Origin: an uncultured Flavobacteriaceae bacterium
Lineage (GTDB): Bacteria > Bacteroidota > Bacteroidia > Flavobacteriales > Flavobacteriaceae
Length of the DNA: 64,000 nucleotides
Reading direction: 5' to 3'
NCBI GenBank assembly: GCA_947500435.1
Contig: CANMRV010000002.1
Location: forward strand, 434,001-498,000
The stretch's first letter is position 1. Every line of letters begins with the position of its first letter. Position numbers and translations under genes: made by a program. Below, piece after piece: positions 9,435 to 18,385 of the stretch. The notes beneath the pieces are model-generated. The model worked only from the letters and a program-made list of their open reading frames with translations. It ran no database searches and was not told the origin of the DNA.

Positions 9435-9608
9435 ATGTTCGAATTCGACCAGTACTTAGGATTTTTAGCATTTTTGACCATCCTCACCATAGGATTTTGG
9501 TTAATGATATTCTTGTTGACTTTTGTTGTTCCTTACTGGCTAATCGGAAACATTAGAGAACTTCTAAAAGAAAAGCGCGATAAGAAAAGAGCCGCGCGTG
9601 AAGCATAA
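9435..9608 (+). CDS. Small single-helix membrane protein
   Basis: This is a 57-residue protein starting MFEFDQYLG. It has one long hydrophobic segment (about residues 8-37) and a strongly basic tail (LLKEKRDKKRAAREA) that should face the cytoplasm. I chose the ATG at 9435 rather than 9378 because a good -7 box lies between the two. Function is unknown. A shared bidirectional terminator separates it from the convergent receptor gene. Confidence 0.6.
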   Translation: MFEFDQYLGFLAFLTILTIGFWLMIFLLTFVVPYWLIGNIRELLKEKRDKKRAAREA

Positions 9609-9653
9609 AAAATTAAAAAGCCGTTTGATTGTTCAAACGGCTTTTTAATTTTT
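9608..9653. terminator. Bidirectional terminator
   Basis: A long near-perfect stem (AAATTAAAAAGCCGTTTGA, loop TTG, then its complement) has A/T tracts on both sides. It lies between two convergent genes. Confidence 0.85.
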
Positions 9654-9676
9654 AATAATTTTTTTGCCAACTGCTT

Positions 9677-12121
9677 TCACCCCTGTTCTTCCATTTCGCC
9701 TTCATCACCACCTCCGCGACGTTCTCCACTGCGCTTTTTCTTTTGATTGAAACGATAAGTGAAAGATAAATTAACACTTCTCACACGCCTTTGCGATTCG
9801 GTTTCATTTTCAAAAAAGGGTGTAAAGGTTTCACTTATAAATTTACGACTATTAAAAACGTCTGAAACATTTAGTGCTATAGAGGCTTTTTCTTTGAATA
9901 AATCCTTGCTAAAAGCTAGACTAACGGAAGCAATACCTTTGCTTCTTGATTGTGCTGTTTCTCTAGGACCACGATAGAAAAAACGGGTTTGCCAATCAAT
10001 GCCTTTGAACAAGGTTATTTTATTATTTAAACGAATAAACCAGCTCAGATTCTCCGCATCAAAGTTTTGTCCATTAAAGTCACCTCTAGTAATGAGGTTA
10101 AACATATTGAAATTCGCATTTACGTTCCATTTTTTGTTGGGTCTATAACTCGTTGTAAATTCAAACCCATATCTATCATTCTTAGACAGATTTACAGGGG
10201 TTCTTCTCAAAATACTGACTTGCTGACCATCAAAAAAGGTGTCCTCACCGGTATCTTCCGTGATAAATGTGATTACATCTGTTGCTCTCTGAAAATAAAT
10301 AGAAGTGTTCAGGGTAACCTTTTCGAACCTGTTGAGGTATCCAAAATCAACTTGATTGCTAAAAGAAGGGGTCAGCTTAGGGTTACCTTGAAAGAGATTT
10401 GTAGGGCTCGATCTTGATGGAAATGGATTTAAAAAAAAGGACCTTGGTCTTCGCAGTCTTCTATTATAACCGAATGATATACTTTGCTTTTCTGTAAACT
10501 CATAGTTCAGATTCAAGGTTGGAAAGAATCCATCAAAATTATTTCTGGCGAAATCGTTGCTTTCGATTTGGTTTATAATCAACCTTGTAGCTTCATATCG
10601 CAGTCCCGCAAGATAATTGAACTTTTTAATTTTACTCCCAAATTGAGCATAAACGGCATTAATAGTTTCTTTGAAGTCTAGTACATTACTTGGGTTGGTA
10701 ATACCAAGTTCGTCAATCGTTGGTTGAATAAATGCAACATCATAATCAGTTTCAAGTCTATTGAAGTCACCTCTATACCCCATTTCAAATTGATGATTCT
10801 CGCCAATAGGAAGCACGTAGTCCGTTTGCATAAAAACACGCCTTTGGTCTTCAGCTGTTCTTACGGTTTCACTATCAAAACCGTTTTGCTGAATTAGTGA
10901 TGCTTCTACTTCTTCACTTTTTTCATACTGAAAAGCATAGGTGAGCTTGTGGCCTGAGTCATTTAATTTCTTATCGTAATTGAAAGAATATTGAAAGGTA
11001 TTATCATCTTCAGTTTCTGCATCAAAGCGAAAACCATCGGTGCGATTCAAATTAATATCTTGTTGCGAAAAGTTGTTTGTGGTTTCGTTAGAGTTATCCG
11101 AACTTCTGATAAAAATACTTTGGGTAATAGATGAAGTTTCATTTACATACCATTCAACACCAAAGTTGGCATTAATTCCTTTTCTCAATCGTTCACTTTT
11201 GCCATTTTCTGTAATACTATTGGTGAAATTACCATTTTGGTCAAAGAAGTTGGTGTTGTTAAACCTATTGCCTGGTCCTGTACGATAATTATAACCAGTG
11301 TTGGTGAAAATGTTGACGTCCCCAGTGCGGTAGTTTAGATTGCCATTCAACCCATATCTTGTAGGATTTCCAAGATTTGCAGTAAGAGCGCCGTTAATAC
11401 CGCTGAGCTTACTTCTGCGCAATATTATATTGATGATACCCCCAGAGCCTTCTGCATCATAACGAGCTGATGGTGAAGTGATTACTTCTACCTTTTCAAT
11501 AGATTCAGCTGGTAGTTGCTGAAGCGCCTCAGTTGAATTCAAACCTGTGATTGCCGATGGTTTTCCGTCAATTAAAATGCGTACATCATCATTGCCCCGA
11601 AGTTGTACATTTCCTTCAACGTCAACAGATACGGAAGGTACGTTGTCAAGGACATCGCTCACGGTTCCACCGCTAACAGTAAGGTCTTTCCCTACGTTGT
11701 AAATTTTCTTATCCAAGCGGATTTCTACTGTTGTTTTTTCTGCAATTACTTCAACCCCCTCTAACTGTGCAACATCAGGGGCAAGTTTAATAGTTCCTAA
11801 ATCGGTTGATTCACGAAAAACCTGCGCTTTTAACTTGTAAGATGTAAATGAGATATATTCAACGCTTACATTATAGCGCCCGGGTATGGTTTCAACTGTA
11901 AATTTCCCTTCACTATTGGTGATTCCGCCGGTGATTTTTGTAGTATCACGAAGACTTTGTAATACCAAGGTAGCGTACTCTAAGGGTTCATTTGTTTCTT
12001 GATCTAAAACAATACCCGTTATAGTAATCGGGTTTGGTCTTTGTCCTCCTCGGCCTTGCGGTTTTTGAGCGTAGTTAATAAATACGGATAGGAAAATGCC
12101 TAAGGCAAGGAGTCTCTTCAT
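9677..12121 (-). CDS. Outer-membrane beta-barrel receptor, TonB-dependent type
   Basis: This is an 814-residue outer-membrane protein. A signal peptide (about 1-18) precedes a carboxypeptidase-like regulatory domain (about 30-110, ITGIVLDQETNEPLEYATLV). A plug domain follows (about 130-225, SDVLDNVPSVSVD, VQLRGNDDVRILIDGKPSAI, IEKVEVITSPSARYDAEGSG), then a long beta-barrel of the OMP_b-brl_3 type. The C-terminus is an unusual charged tail after the last strand (KKKRSGERRGGGDEGEMEEQG) instead of an aromatic end. It starts 1 bp after the stop of the preceding Gly/Tyr-rich gene, so the two are one operon. The ligand is unknown. Confidence 0.88.
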   Translation of the reverse strand: MKRLLALGIFLSVFINYAQKPQGRGGQRPNPITITGIVLDQETNEPLEYATLVLQSLRDTTKITGGITNSEGKFTVETIPGRYNVSVEYISFTSYKLKAQVFRESTDLGTIKLAPDVAQLEGVEVIAEKTTVEIRLDKKIYNVGKDLTVSGGTVSDVLDNVPSVSVDVEGNVQLRGNDDVRILIDGKPSAITGLNSTEALQQLPAESIEKVEVITSPSARYDAEGSGGIINIILRRSKLSGINGALTANLGNPTRYGLNGNLNYRTGDVNIFTNTGYNYRTGPGNRFNNTNFFDQNGNFTNSITENGKSERLRKGINANFGVEWYVNETSSITQSIFIRSSDNSNETTNNFSQQDINLNRTDGFRFDAETEDDNTFQYSFNYDKKLNDSGHKLTYAFQYEKSEEVEASLIQQNGFDSETVRTAEDQRRVFMQTDYVLPIGENHQFEMGYRGDFNRLETDYDVAFIQPTIDELGITNPSNVLDFKETINAVYAQFGSKIKKFNYLAGLRYEATRLIINQIESNDFARNNFDGFFPTLNLNYEFTEKQSISFGYNRRLRRPRSFFLNPFPSRSSPTNLFQGNPKLTPSFSNQVDFGYLNRFEKVTLNTSIYFQRATDVITFITEDTGEDTFFDGQQVSILRRTPVNLSKNDRYGFEFTTSYRPNKKWNVNANFNMFNLITRGDFNGQNFDAENLSWFIRLNNKITLFKGIDWQTRFFYRGPRETAQSRSKGIASVSLAFSKDLFKEKASIALNVSDVFNSRKFISETFTPFFENETESQRRVRSVNLSFTYRFNQKKKRSGERRGGGDEGEMEEQG

Positions 12122-12122
12122 A

Positions 12123-12653
12123 TTATTCTTCGGATTTCTTCTTCTTTTTCTTCTTTTTATTTCTGCGCTTTTCTTCTTTCTTCATTTCCTTTTGCATCTT
12201 GGCAACACCATCTTTCTGCATTTGAACAAAAGCTTCATATTTTTCTAATGGAAGTCCAGCTTTTAGTTCTTCGTCTTGTTTCTCTGTTATTTTTCGGTAT
12301 GCCTCACGCATTTTATCAGCGGGAAGCTTTAAAATCTGTAGCTCAATACGTTCTTGAACATATTTTTTCAATGTCGTACTTAAAACTGCTTTTTCAAATT
12401 CGTCTAGTCCCAAAGTTTCAGCAATTGCCGGCATTTCTCCATCTACTATTTGTGCCGCGGTCTTAGGTTCTGGAGCTTTGGGTGTTGAAGGTCCCGCTTG
12501 CGGAATTGCACTTCTGCCTCTGCCATACATTCCCCGGCCACCATAACCGCCATATCCATATCCGCCACCGCCGTAGCCGTATTGTGCTTGTATTTCTGAT
12601 GCTCCTAATAAAAGGATAAATAGTACGATTAGTTGTTTGATGTGGCTTTTCAT
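12123..12653 (-). CDS. Exported Gly/Tyr-rich protein with Lys-rich tail
   Basis: This is a 176-residue protein. A signal peptide ending in IQAQ is followed by a glycine/tyrosine-rich stretch (about 24-48). Then come a proline-rich linker, a helical middle (about 65-150, charged, LDEFEKAVLSTTLKKYVQER), and a run of Lys/Arg at the C-terminus. The helical part looks Spy/CpxP-like in general character (LPADKMREAYRKITEKQDEE), but I cannot assign it. It lies immediately upstream of, and is coupled to, the beta-barrel receptor gene, so it is probably a periplasmic partner of that barrel. Confidence 0.7.
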   Translation of the reverse strand: MKSHIKQLIVLFILLLGASEIQAQYGYGGGGYGYGGYGGRGMYGRGRSAIPQAGPSTPKAPEPKTAAQIVDGEMPAIAETLGLDEFEKAVLSTTLKKYVQERIELQILKLPADKMREAYRKITEKQDEELKAGLPLEKYEAFVQMQKDGVAKMQKEMKKEEKRRNKKKKKKKKSEE

Positions 12654-12676
12654 AGGACTGAACTTTATATTGATTT

Positions 12677-12684
12677 CAAAATTA
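12677..12684 (-). promoter_or_regulatory. -7 box TAATTTTG for the receptor operon
   Basis: This is an exact TAnnTTTG match on the minus strand, 23 bp before the ATG at 12653, placed to start the two-gene receptor operon. Confidence 0.4.
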
Positions 12685-12777
12685 GACGATGGTTTAACCG
12701 TGATAGGTTAAATATTTGTTAAAACAGTATTGCAACAAATGTACCAAATCTCTGAAAATGAGTAGATAATTTAGAAT

Positions 12778-13119
12778 TTATAGAATGGATTTAATATTTT
12801 CTGGTGGACGCCCAATAACAGCTTTATTACCATTTATAACTATTGGACGTTCTATTAACTTCGGATGTGCAAGCATCGCATCTAAAATCTCATCATCTGA
12901 AAGTGATTTTCCACGATAGTTTTCCTTCCAAATGACTTCATTTTTCCGAAGTAAATCTTCGGGGTTTATTCCTAACAAGGTGATTATTAAACGTAGTTCT
13001 TCTTTAGTGGGAATGTCTTCCAAATATTTGATTAGCTCAAAATCCTTTCCGGAGTCTTCTACAATTTTTAATCCCTCGCGAGACTTTCCGCACCTTGGGT
13101 TGTGATATATTTTAATCAT
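12778..13119 (-). CDS. arsC: ArsC family arsenate reductase (glutaredoxin-type)
   Basis: This is a 113-residue thioredoxin-fold protein of the ArsC/Spx family. The N-terminal catalytic Cys lies in IYHNPRCGKSREGL (Cys10). The end carries IERPIVINGNKAVIGRPPENI, the usual Arg-Pro substrate-loop motif. By family it reduces arsenate with glutathione/glutaredoxin-type thiols, but there are no ars regulators or pumps nearby. In flavobacteria such stand-alone members may have other redox roles. It lies 25 bp after prfB in the same direction and could be read through from it. Confidence 0.85.
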   Translation of the reverse strand: MIKIYHNPRCGKSREGLKIVEDSGKDFELIKYLEDIPTKEELRLIITLLGINPEDLLRKNEVIWKENYRGKSLSDDEILDAMLAHPKLIERPIVINGNKAVIGRPPENIKSIL

Positions 13120-13144
13120 TATTTCAATAGGTTAGAGCTTTTTT

Positions 13145-14246
13145 TTATTCCTCATCTTTCTGACCCATGGCCATCAAATAGGCTTTTAAGAATCGGTCGA
13201 TATCGCCGTCCATAACGGCATCAACATTTCCGGTTTCTTCTGCCGTGCGAACGTCCTTCACTAATTTATAAGGGTGCATTACATAGTTACGAATCTGAGA
13301 CCCCCATTCGATTTTCATTTTCGAGGATTCGATTTCTTGACGGGCCTCCATTTTTTTACGGAGTTCGATTTCATACAGTTGCGATTTCAACATCTTCATT
13401 GCTGTAGCCCTGTTATCATGTTGACTTCGGGAGTCTGAGCAAGAAATTTGTATGCCCGTAGGATGATGTACCAATTGCACTTTGGTTTCTACCTTATTTA
13501 CATTCTGTCCACCAGCGCCACTTGAACGTGCTGTGGTAATTGTAATATCTGCGGGATTGACATCTACTTCAATACTATCATCTACAAGGGGATACACATA
13601 TACTGAAACAAATGAGGTGTGCCTTTTTGCATTACTATCAAAAGGAGAGATTCGAACCAAGCGATGGACTCCGTTTTCTCCTTTAAGCCATCCGAAGGCA
13701 AAATCACCATTGATTTCTAGGGTTACGGTTTTAATTCCAGCAACGTCTCCTTCTTGGTAATTGAGTTCTTTTACCTTGTATTTGTTTTTTTCCGCCCACA
13801 TCATGTACATACGCATAAGCATGGCGGCCCAATCGCAACTTTCTGTTCCGCCAGCACCTGCAGTGATTTGTAATACTGCTGGGAGTTCGTCACCTTCTTC
13901 CGAAAGCATATTCTTGAACTCCAGTGTTTCAAGATGGTCAAGAGTTTTCTCGTATTGTGCAGTTACTTCTTCGTCAGTCACTTCCCCTTCTTGCTGAAAT
14001 TCGATAAGAACTTCAAGGTCACCAACAAGAGATTTCGCGGCATTGTAATCATCAACCCATTGCTTTTTGGATTGTATGAATTTCATATGTGCTTGTGCTT
14101 CTTGGGGATTGTCCCAGAAATCGGGGGCTAGGGTTTTTTCCTGCTCGTTTTCTATTTCAATGAGTTTCGCATCAACGTCAAAGATACCTCCTTAACGCGC
14201 CAAGGCGATCTAAAAGACCTTTGTAGTGGTCCGTGGTAATTGTCAT
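13145..14246 (-). CDS. prfB: Peptide chain release factor 2 with programmed +1 frameshift
   Basis: Full-length RF2 of 366 residues is encoded in two frames. The first 22 codons run from ATG 14246 ([22 protein letters not shown]) to a CTT TGA C slip site. The TGA is at 14180-14178. An internal Shine-Dalgarno-like AGGAGG (14192-14187) sits 3 nt before the CTT, as in E. coli. After a +1 shift the frame reads [13 protein letters not shown] and continues to the stop at 13145. RF2 marks: the ISPFDS tripeptide region for UGA recognition and [11 protein letters not shown] with the GGQ hydrolysis motif. RF2 ends translation at UGA/UAA and, by the known mechanism, low RF2 raises frameshifting. A caller that ignores this starts wrongly at 14086. 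Confidence 0.96.
14177..14192 (-). promoter_or_regulatory. prfB programmed frameshift signal
   Basis: Read on the minus strand, AGGAGG TAT CTT TGA C. The purine-rich stimulator, 3-nt spacer, slippery CTT and weak UGA-C stop are all in the canonical arrangement. Confidence 0.95.
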
Positions 14247-14343
14247 TCTAAATTCCTTTTCGGCAAAAATAGACTATAACTCTTGTTGTGCAATCAAATT
14301 TATCTAAATTTAGTGCAGACTAATTCTAGAAGAGACACTTATT

Positions 14344-16746
14344 ATGAAACATTATGTACGCCTTACATTTCTGTTTGTTTTCGCCACCACACTTTTGAGC
14401 GCTCAGTTTGCCGAAAAGAGCAAGGATTTTCAAAAATTCAACGGACTTTTCAATTTCCAATACGATGAAAAAACTGATAAGATTTATCTGGAGGTTACCG
14501 ATTTGGAAAAGGAGTTTCTATATGTTTCTTCTTTGAGCAGTGGTATCGGTAGTAACGATATTGGTTTGGATAGAGGCCAACTTGGAAGCACACAAGTTGT
14601 CTTTTTCAAAAAAGCTGGAAACAAACTATTGCTGGTACAGCCCAATATGACTTTTAGGGCTTTGACGGACAATGCTTTGGAGAAGAAATCTGTTGAGCAG
14701 GCCTTCGCAAAATCTATTTTAGGAGGATTTAAAATAGAGGAGGAAAAAGGAGGGAAGTATATTATTGACATCACCGATTTCTTAATGCAAGATACCCATG
14801 GCGTTGTTGGTCGTTTAAAACGAAATAAACAAGGTTCATATAAACTAGATAAACCTAAGAGCGCAATGGCTCTAGAGCGTACCAAAGCTTTTCCGAAGAA
14901 TATCGAGTTCGATATCACCTTGACTTTTGCAGGAAATCCTGAAGGAAGAAATATTCGTTCGGTAACTCCAAATGCCAAGTTGGTCACGGTGGCACAACAT
15001 CATTCGTTTATCGAACTCCCGGAGGATGGTTATAAACAACGCGAGTTTGACCCACGTTCAGGGGCATCTCCTTTCATGTATTACGATTATGCGACTCCTG
15101 TTGAATCCCCTATTTTAAAACGTTTTATCAGAAGACATCGATTAGAGAAAAAAGACCCGACTGCTGCGGTCAGTGAAGCTGTGGAACCCATTATTTATTA
15201 TTTGGATAATGGAACTCCCGAGCCAGTTCGTTCTGCTCTATTGGAAGGCGGAAGTTGGTGGAACCAAGCTTTCGAAGCAATAGGATACAAGGACGCTTTT
15301 CAGGTAAAAATATTGCCAGATGATGCTGATCCACTTGATGTCCGCTACAATGTAATTCAATGGGTACACCGTTCCACACGGGGTTGGAGCTATGGAGCAA
15401 GTGTTACAGACCCAAGAACAGGTGAGATATTGAAAGGTCATGTGAGTCTGGGAAGCCTGCGTATTCGGCAGGACTTCTTAATTGCTCAGGCATTAATGAA
15501 TAAACCTTATGCTGAACGCGATGACAATCATCAACCGATGCTAGAAATGGCGATAGCACGTATTCGTCAACTTTCGGCACATGAAATCGGACATACCTTA
15601 GGCTTTGCCCATAACTATGCAGCCAGTACAACGAACAAAGCTTCCGTGATGGATTATCCGCATCCACAGTTTTCAGTAAAAGATGGCACGGTTGATTTTT
15701 CAAATGCATATGCTGTCGGAATTGGAGATTGGGATAAGGTTTCGGTGGCTTATTCCTATGAAACATTTCCCGATGGAGCGAATGAAAAAGAAGGCTTGAA
15801 CAAAATATTAGAAAAGTCCGCCTCTGACGGATTACGATTTATTACGGACCAAGATGCACGTCCGCAAGGTGGTGCACATGTCTTAGCACATTTATGGGAT
15901 AATGGTAAAAGTGTTAGTGAGGAGTTAGATGCGATGTTAAATGTTCGTAAGACAGCAATCAACAATTTCTCAATTGATAATATTCCCTCGGGCCAACCCA
16001 ATACGGTTTTGGAGGATGTTTTCGTTCCCCTTTATTTTTTCCATAGATATCAAACAGAGGCTGTTGCAAAAGTAGTAGGTGGTTTGGAATACAATTATAC
16101 CGTAAAAGGAGATGGGCAAGAAACTGTTCGTATAGCGGACAAGGCAATACAGGAAAAAGCGTTAAAGAGTATTCTGAAAACTTTGGATGCTTCTGTTATT
16201 GCAATTCCGAAGGAAAAATTAAGTCTATTTCCACCAAGAGCTTTTGGTTATGGAAGGACAAGAGAATCTATAAAGAGTAAAACCGGAGTTTCTTTTGATG
16301 CACTTTCTGCTGCTGAAACGGCCGCTGATATGACTTTAGGATTGTTGTTGCATCCAGAAAGAGCAAGCAGATTGATCCAACAAAAAGCCTTAGACTCTAA
16401 AAACATAGGACTTGAAGATGTTTTGAATAGTGTGGTGAAAAATACAATTCAAAAATCGCAAAAAGATCCTTATTTGCACGAAGCGCAACAAAACATCAAT
16501 TTTAGAGTACTATTCCATCTTATGAATTTGGCGGCTCATAAGAAGGTTCACCCTCAGGTAAATGCAATCGCCAATGCAGCACTTAGAAAACTAGCCATGG
16601 AAAATGTTGGTGCAATAGGCAGTCCTACAAAAATGGAAATGTCACGCAGAATAAATGCGTTTACAAAAGCACCTGATAAATTTGAAGTAATTCCTGCTCC
16701 AAAACTTCCAGATGGTTCGCCTATTGGAATGGACTGTTTTCATTAA
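14344..16746 (+). CDS. Secreted zinc metalloprotease (DUF5117/DUF5118 type)
   Basis: This is an 800-residue exported protein with an N-terminal signal peptide (MKHYVRLTFLFVFATTLLSA). The catalytic centre HEIGHTLGFAHN gives His413, Glu414, His417 and His423, the metzincin HExxHxxxxxH arrangement. The Met-turn-like SVMDYPHP follows about 14 residues later. The N-terminal half holds the DUF5117-like beta region (VSSLSSGIGSNDIGLDRGQL) and the C-terminal part is the helical DUF4953-like region. By family these are periplasmic or surface zinc proteases of Bacteroidota. Their natural substrates are not known to me. It is divergent from prfB and stands alone. Confidence 0.9.
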   Translation: MKHYVRLTFLFVFATTLLSAQFAEKSKDFQKFNGLFNFQYDEKTDKIYLEVTDLEKEFLYVSSLSSGIGSNDIGLDRGQLGSTQVVFFKKAGNKLLLVQPNMTFRALTDNALEKKSVEQAFAKSILGGFKIEEEKGGKYIIDITDFLMQDTHGVVGRLKRNKQGSYKLDKPKSAMALERTKAFPKNIEFDITLTFAGNPEGRNIRSVTPNAKLVTVAQHHSFIELPEDGYKQREFDPRSGASPFMYYDYATPVESPILKRFIRRHRLEKKDPTAAVSEAVEPIIYYLDNGTPEPVRSALLEGGSWWNQAFEAIGYKDAFQVKILPDDADPLDVRYNVIQWVHRSTRGWSYGASVTDPRTGEILKGHVSLGSLRIRQDFLIAQALMNKPYAERDDNHQPMLEMAIARIRQLSAHEIGHTLGFAHNYAASTTNKASVMDYPHPQFSVKDGTVDFSNAYAVGIGDWDKVSVAYSYETFPDGANEKEGLNKILEKSASDGLRFITDQDARPQGGAHVLAHLWDNGKSVSEELDAMLNVRKTAINNFSIDNIPSGQPNTVLEDVFVPLYFFHRYQTEAVAKVVGGLEYNYTVKGDGQETVRIADKAIQEKALKSILKTLDASVIAIPKEKLSLFPPRAFGYGRTRESIKSKTGVSFDALSAAETAADMTLGLLLHPERASRLIQQKALDSKNIGLEDVLNSVVKNTIQKSQKDPYLHEAQQNINFRVLFHLMNLAAHKKVHPQVNAIANAALRKLAMENVGAIGSPTKMEMSRRINAFTKAPDKFEVIPAPKLPDGSPIGMDCFH

Positions 16747-16830
16747 GAAAGCTCAAGAGTTAAGTTCAAATGCGAAACAGTTTGTTTGAATTTAGTGATC
16801 AATAATTTATAATCGTAATTAAGAATTCCC

Positions 16831-17853
16831 TTGGAGATAAATCTAATCAGTGATACGGTAACCAAACCAACAGCAGGCATGTTAGATGCCATGATGTCGG
16901 CAGAAGTAGGTGATGATGTTTTTAAAGCGGACCCCACAGTAAATGCTTTGGAAGAAAAGGTTGCAAAGATGTTCAACAAAGAAGCAGCTTTGTTCTTTCC
17001 CTCGGGAACAATGACCAATCAAGCGGCAATCAAGGTCCATACGAATCCGGGAGATCAATTGATTTGCGACAAATATGCTCATGTATATAATTACGAAGGA
17101 GGAGGAGTAAGCTTTAATAGTGGGGTTTCTTGCAAATTAGTAGATGGTCATCGCGGAATGATGACTGCAGAACAGGTTGAAGCAGCTATTAATCCTCCTG
17201 ATTTCTATCATAGTCCATTAACCACGTTGGTTTGTATCGAAAACACAGCGAATAAGGGTGGTGGAGCTTGTTGGGATTTTGAAGAATTGAAGCGGATCAA
17301 GTCTGTTTGTGATGCACATGATTTAGCCTATCACTTAGATGGCGCCCGTTTATGGAATGCTTTGGTTGCTAAGAATGAGACTGCCGGACAGTATGGTGAT
17401 TTATTTGATACCATCAGTATTTGTTTGAGTAAAGGCTTGGGTTGTCCTGTAGGTTCAGTGCTGGTAGGGACCGAAGCTGATATTCAAAAAGCTTTGCGTA
17501 TTCGAAAAGTATTTGGTGGCGGGATGCGACAAGCAGGTTTTTTGGCTGCTGCAGCTATTTATGCGCTGGATAATCAAGTTGAACGCTTGGCTGAAGACCA
17601 TAAGAAAGCAAAAGAGATAGGCACTGTGCTTGAAAGTCTGGCTTTTATCAAAAAAGTGGAACCCATAGAAACGAATATCATCATTTTTGAAATCGATGAG
17701 AACAAAATAGGTAGTGAAGCTTTTGTGGAAACGCTAAAAGAGAAAAACATTCATATTATTGGAATGGGACAGGGAAAACTTCGAATAGTTACACATAGTG
17801 ACTATACGAATGAAATGCATGATAATTTCTTGGGAATACTAAGAAAGCTATAA
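16831..17853 (+). CDS. ltaE: Low-specificity L-threonine aldolase
   Basis: This is a 340-residue PLP-dependent aldolase that cleaves L-threonine/allo-threonine to glycine and acetaldehyde. The N-terminal INLISDTVTKPT and VGDDVFKADPTVNALEEKVA are signature segments. LDGARLWNALV carries the PLP-binding Asp, and the Schiff-base Lys lies in ISICLSKGLGCPVGS. The start is TTG at 16831: an in-frame TAA lies at 16816-16818 and no ATG lies between, and TTG puts the first residues exactly where the family begins. Its stop touches the stop of the convergent DUF1508 gene with no gap. Confidence 0.93.
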   Translation: MEINLISDTVTKPTAGMLDAMMSAEVGDDVFKADPTVNALEEKVAKMFNKEAALFFPSGTMTNQAAIKVHTNPGDQLICDKYAHVYNYEGGGVSFNSGVSCKLVDGHRGMMTAEQVEAAINPPDFYHSPLTTLVCIENTANKGGGACWDFEELKRIKSVCDAHDLAYHLDGARLWNALVAKNETAGQYGDLFDTISICLSKGLGCPVGSVLVGTEADIQKALRIRKVFGGGMRQAGFLAAAAIYALDNQVERLAEDHKKAKEIGTVLESLAFIKKVEPIETNIIIFEIDENKIGSEAFVETLKEKNIHIIGMGQGKLRIVTHSDYTNEMHDNFLGILRKL

Positions 17854-18171
17854 TTAATTTTCCTTAGACAAAGAGTTGATGCGGCGGATAAGATTTTTGA
17901 TTCCGTTTTCCATACCTGCTTCGGACTGATATAACTCACTATTTCCGATAAGCCTGCCGTTTTTATTTTTTATACTGAAAAGAAATTCCCCATTGTGATT
18001 GGTCCTTCTCTCGAAAGTGTTGCGATTTCTTTTCAATGTTTGTAAATCACGGATAGCCTCTTCTGCCATTTCTTTTTTTGAATAGACTATGCTACGTAAT
18101 AAAGCATGTCCGCCCTCAGCTTTTAACACAAAGCTGTATTCATTTGACCTATCCTTTTCGATTTCAATCAT
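17854..18171 (-). CDS. DUF1508 / YegP-like protein
   Basis: This is a 105-residue protein with two copies of the short DUF1508 unit. The first runs from about residue 10 to 50 (YSFVLKAEGGHALLRS..YSKKEMAEEAIRDL). The second runs from about 60 to 100 (EFLFSIKNKNGRLIGNSELYQSEAGMENGIKNL). The phrase 'NGxxIGxSExYxSxxGxxxGI' is diagnostic of this family. The molecular function of YegP-like proteins is not established. The gene is convergent with the aldolase gene. Confidence 0.85.
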   Translation of the reverse strand: MIEIEKDRSNEYSFVLKAEGGHALLRSIVYSKKEMAEEAIRDLQTLKRNRNTFERRTNHNGEFLFSIKNKNGRLIGNSELYQSEAGMENGIKNLIRRINSLSKEN

Positions 18172-18385
18172 TCCTACAATTTTAGAACACCCTTAAAATA
18201 CAATTTTCTTGGCTTTGTTGACTCATGATATGGAAGTTAGGATTCAAAGAAAAGCACTTTTTATATTCGTTCCGAACTAATTGATCGATAAAATACATCT
18301 ATTTACACGCAGTATTTTCTTAATAATTCGTTAAAAAAACATATTTTAGCATCAACTATAAATTAATTTTTAAACACTCACAAAC

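Noticed and set aside
13145..14086. prfB starting at the internal ATG 14086
   Set aside because: The missing N-terminal domain is encoded upstream and joined through a canonical programmed frameshift site.
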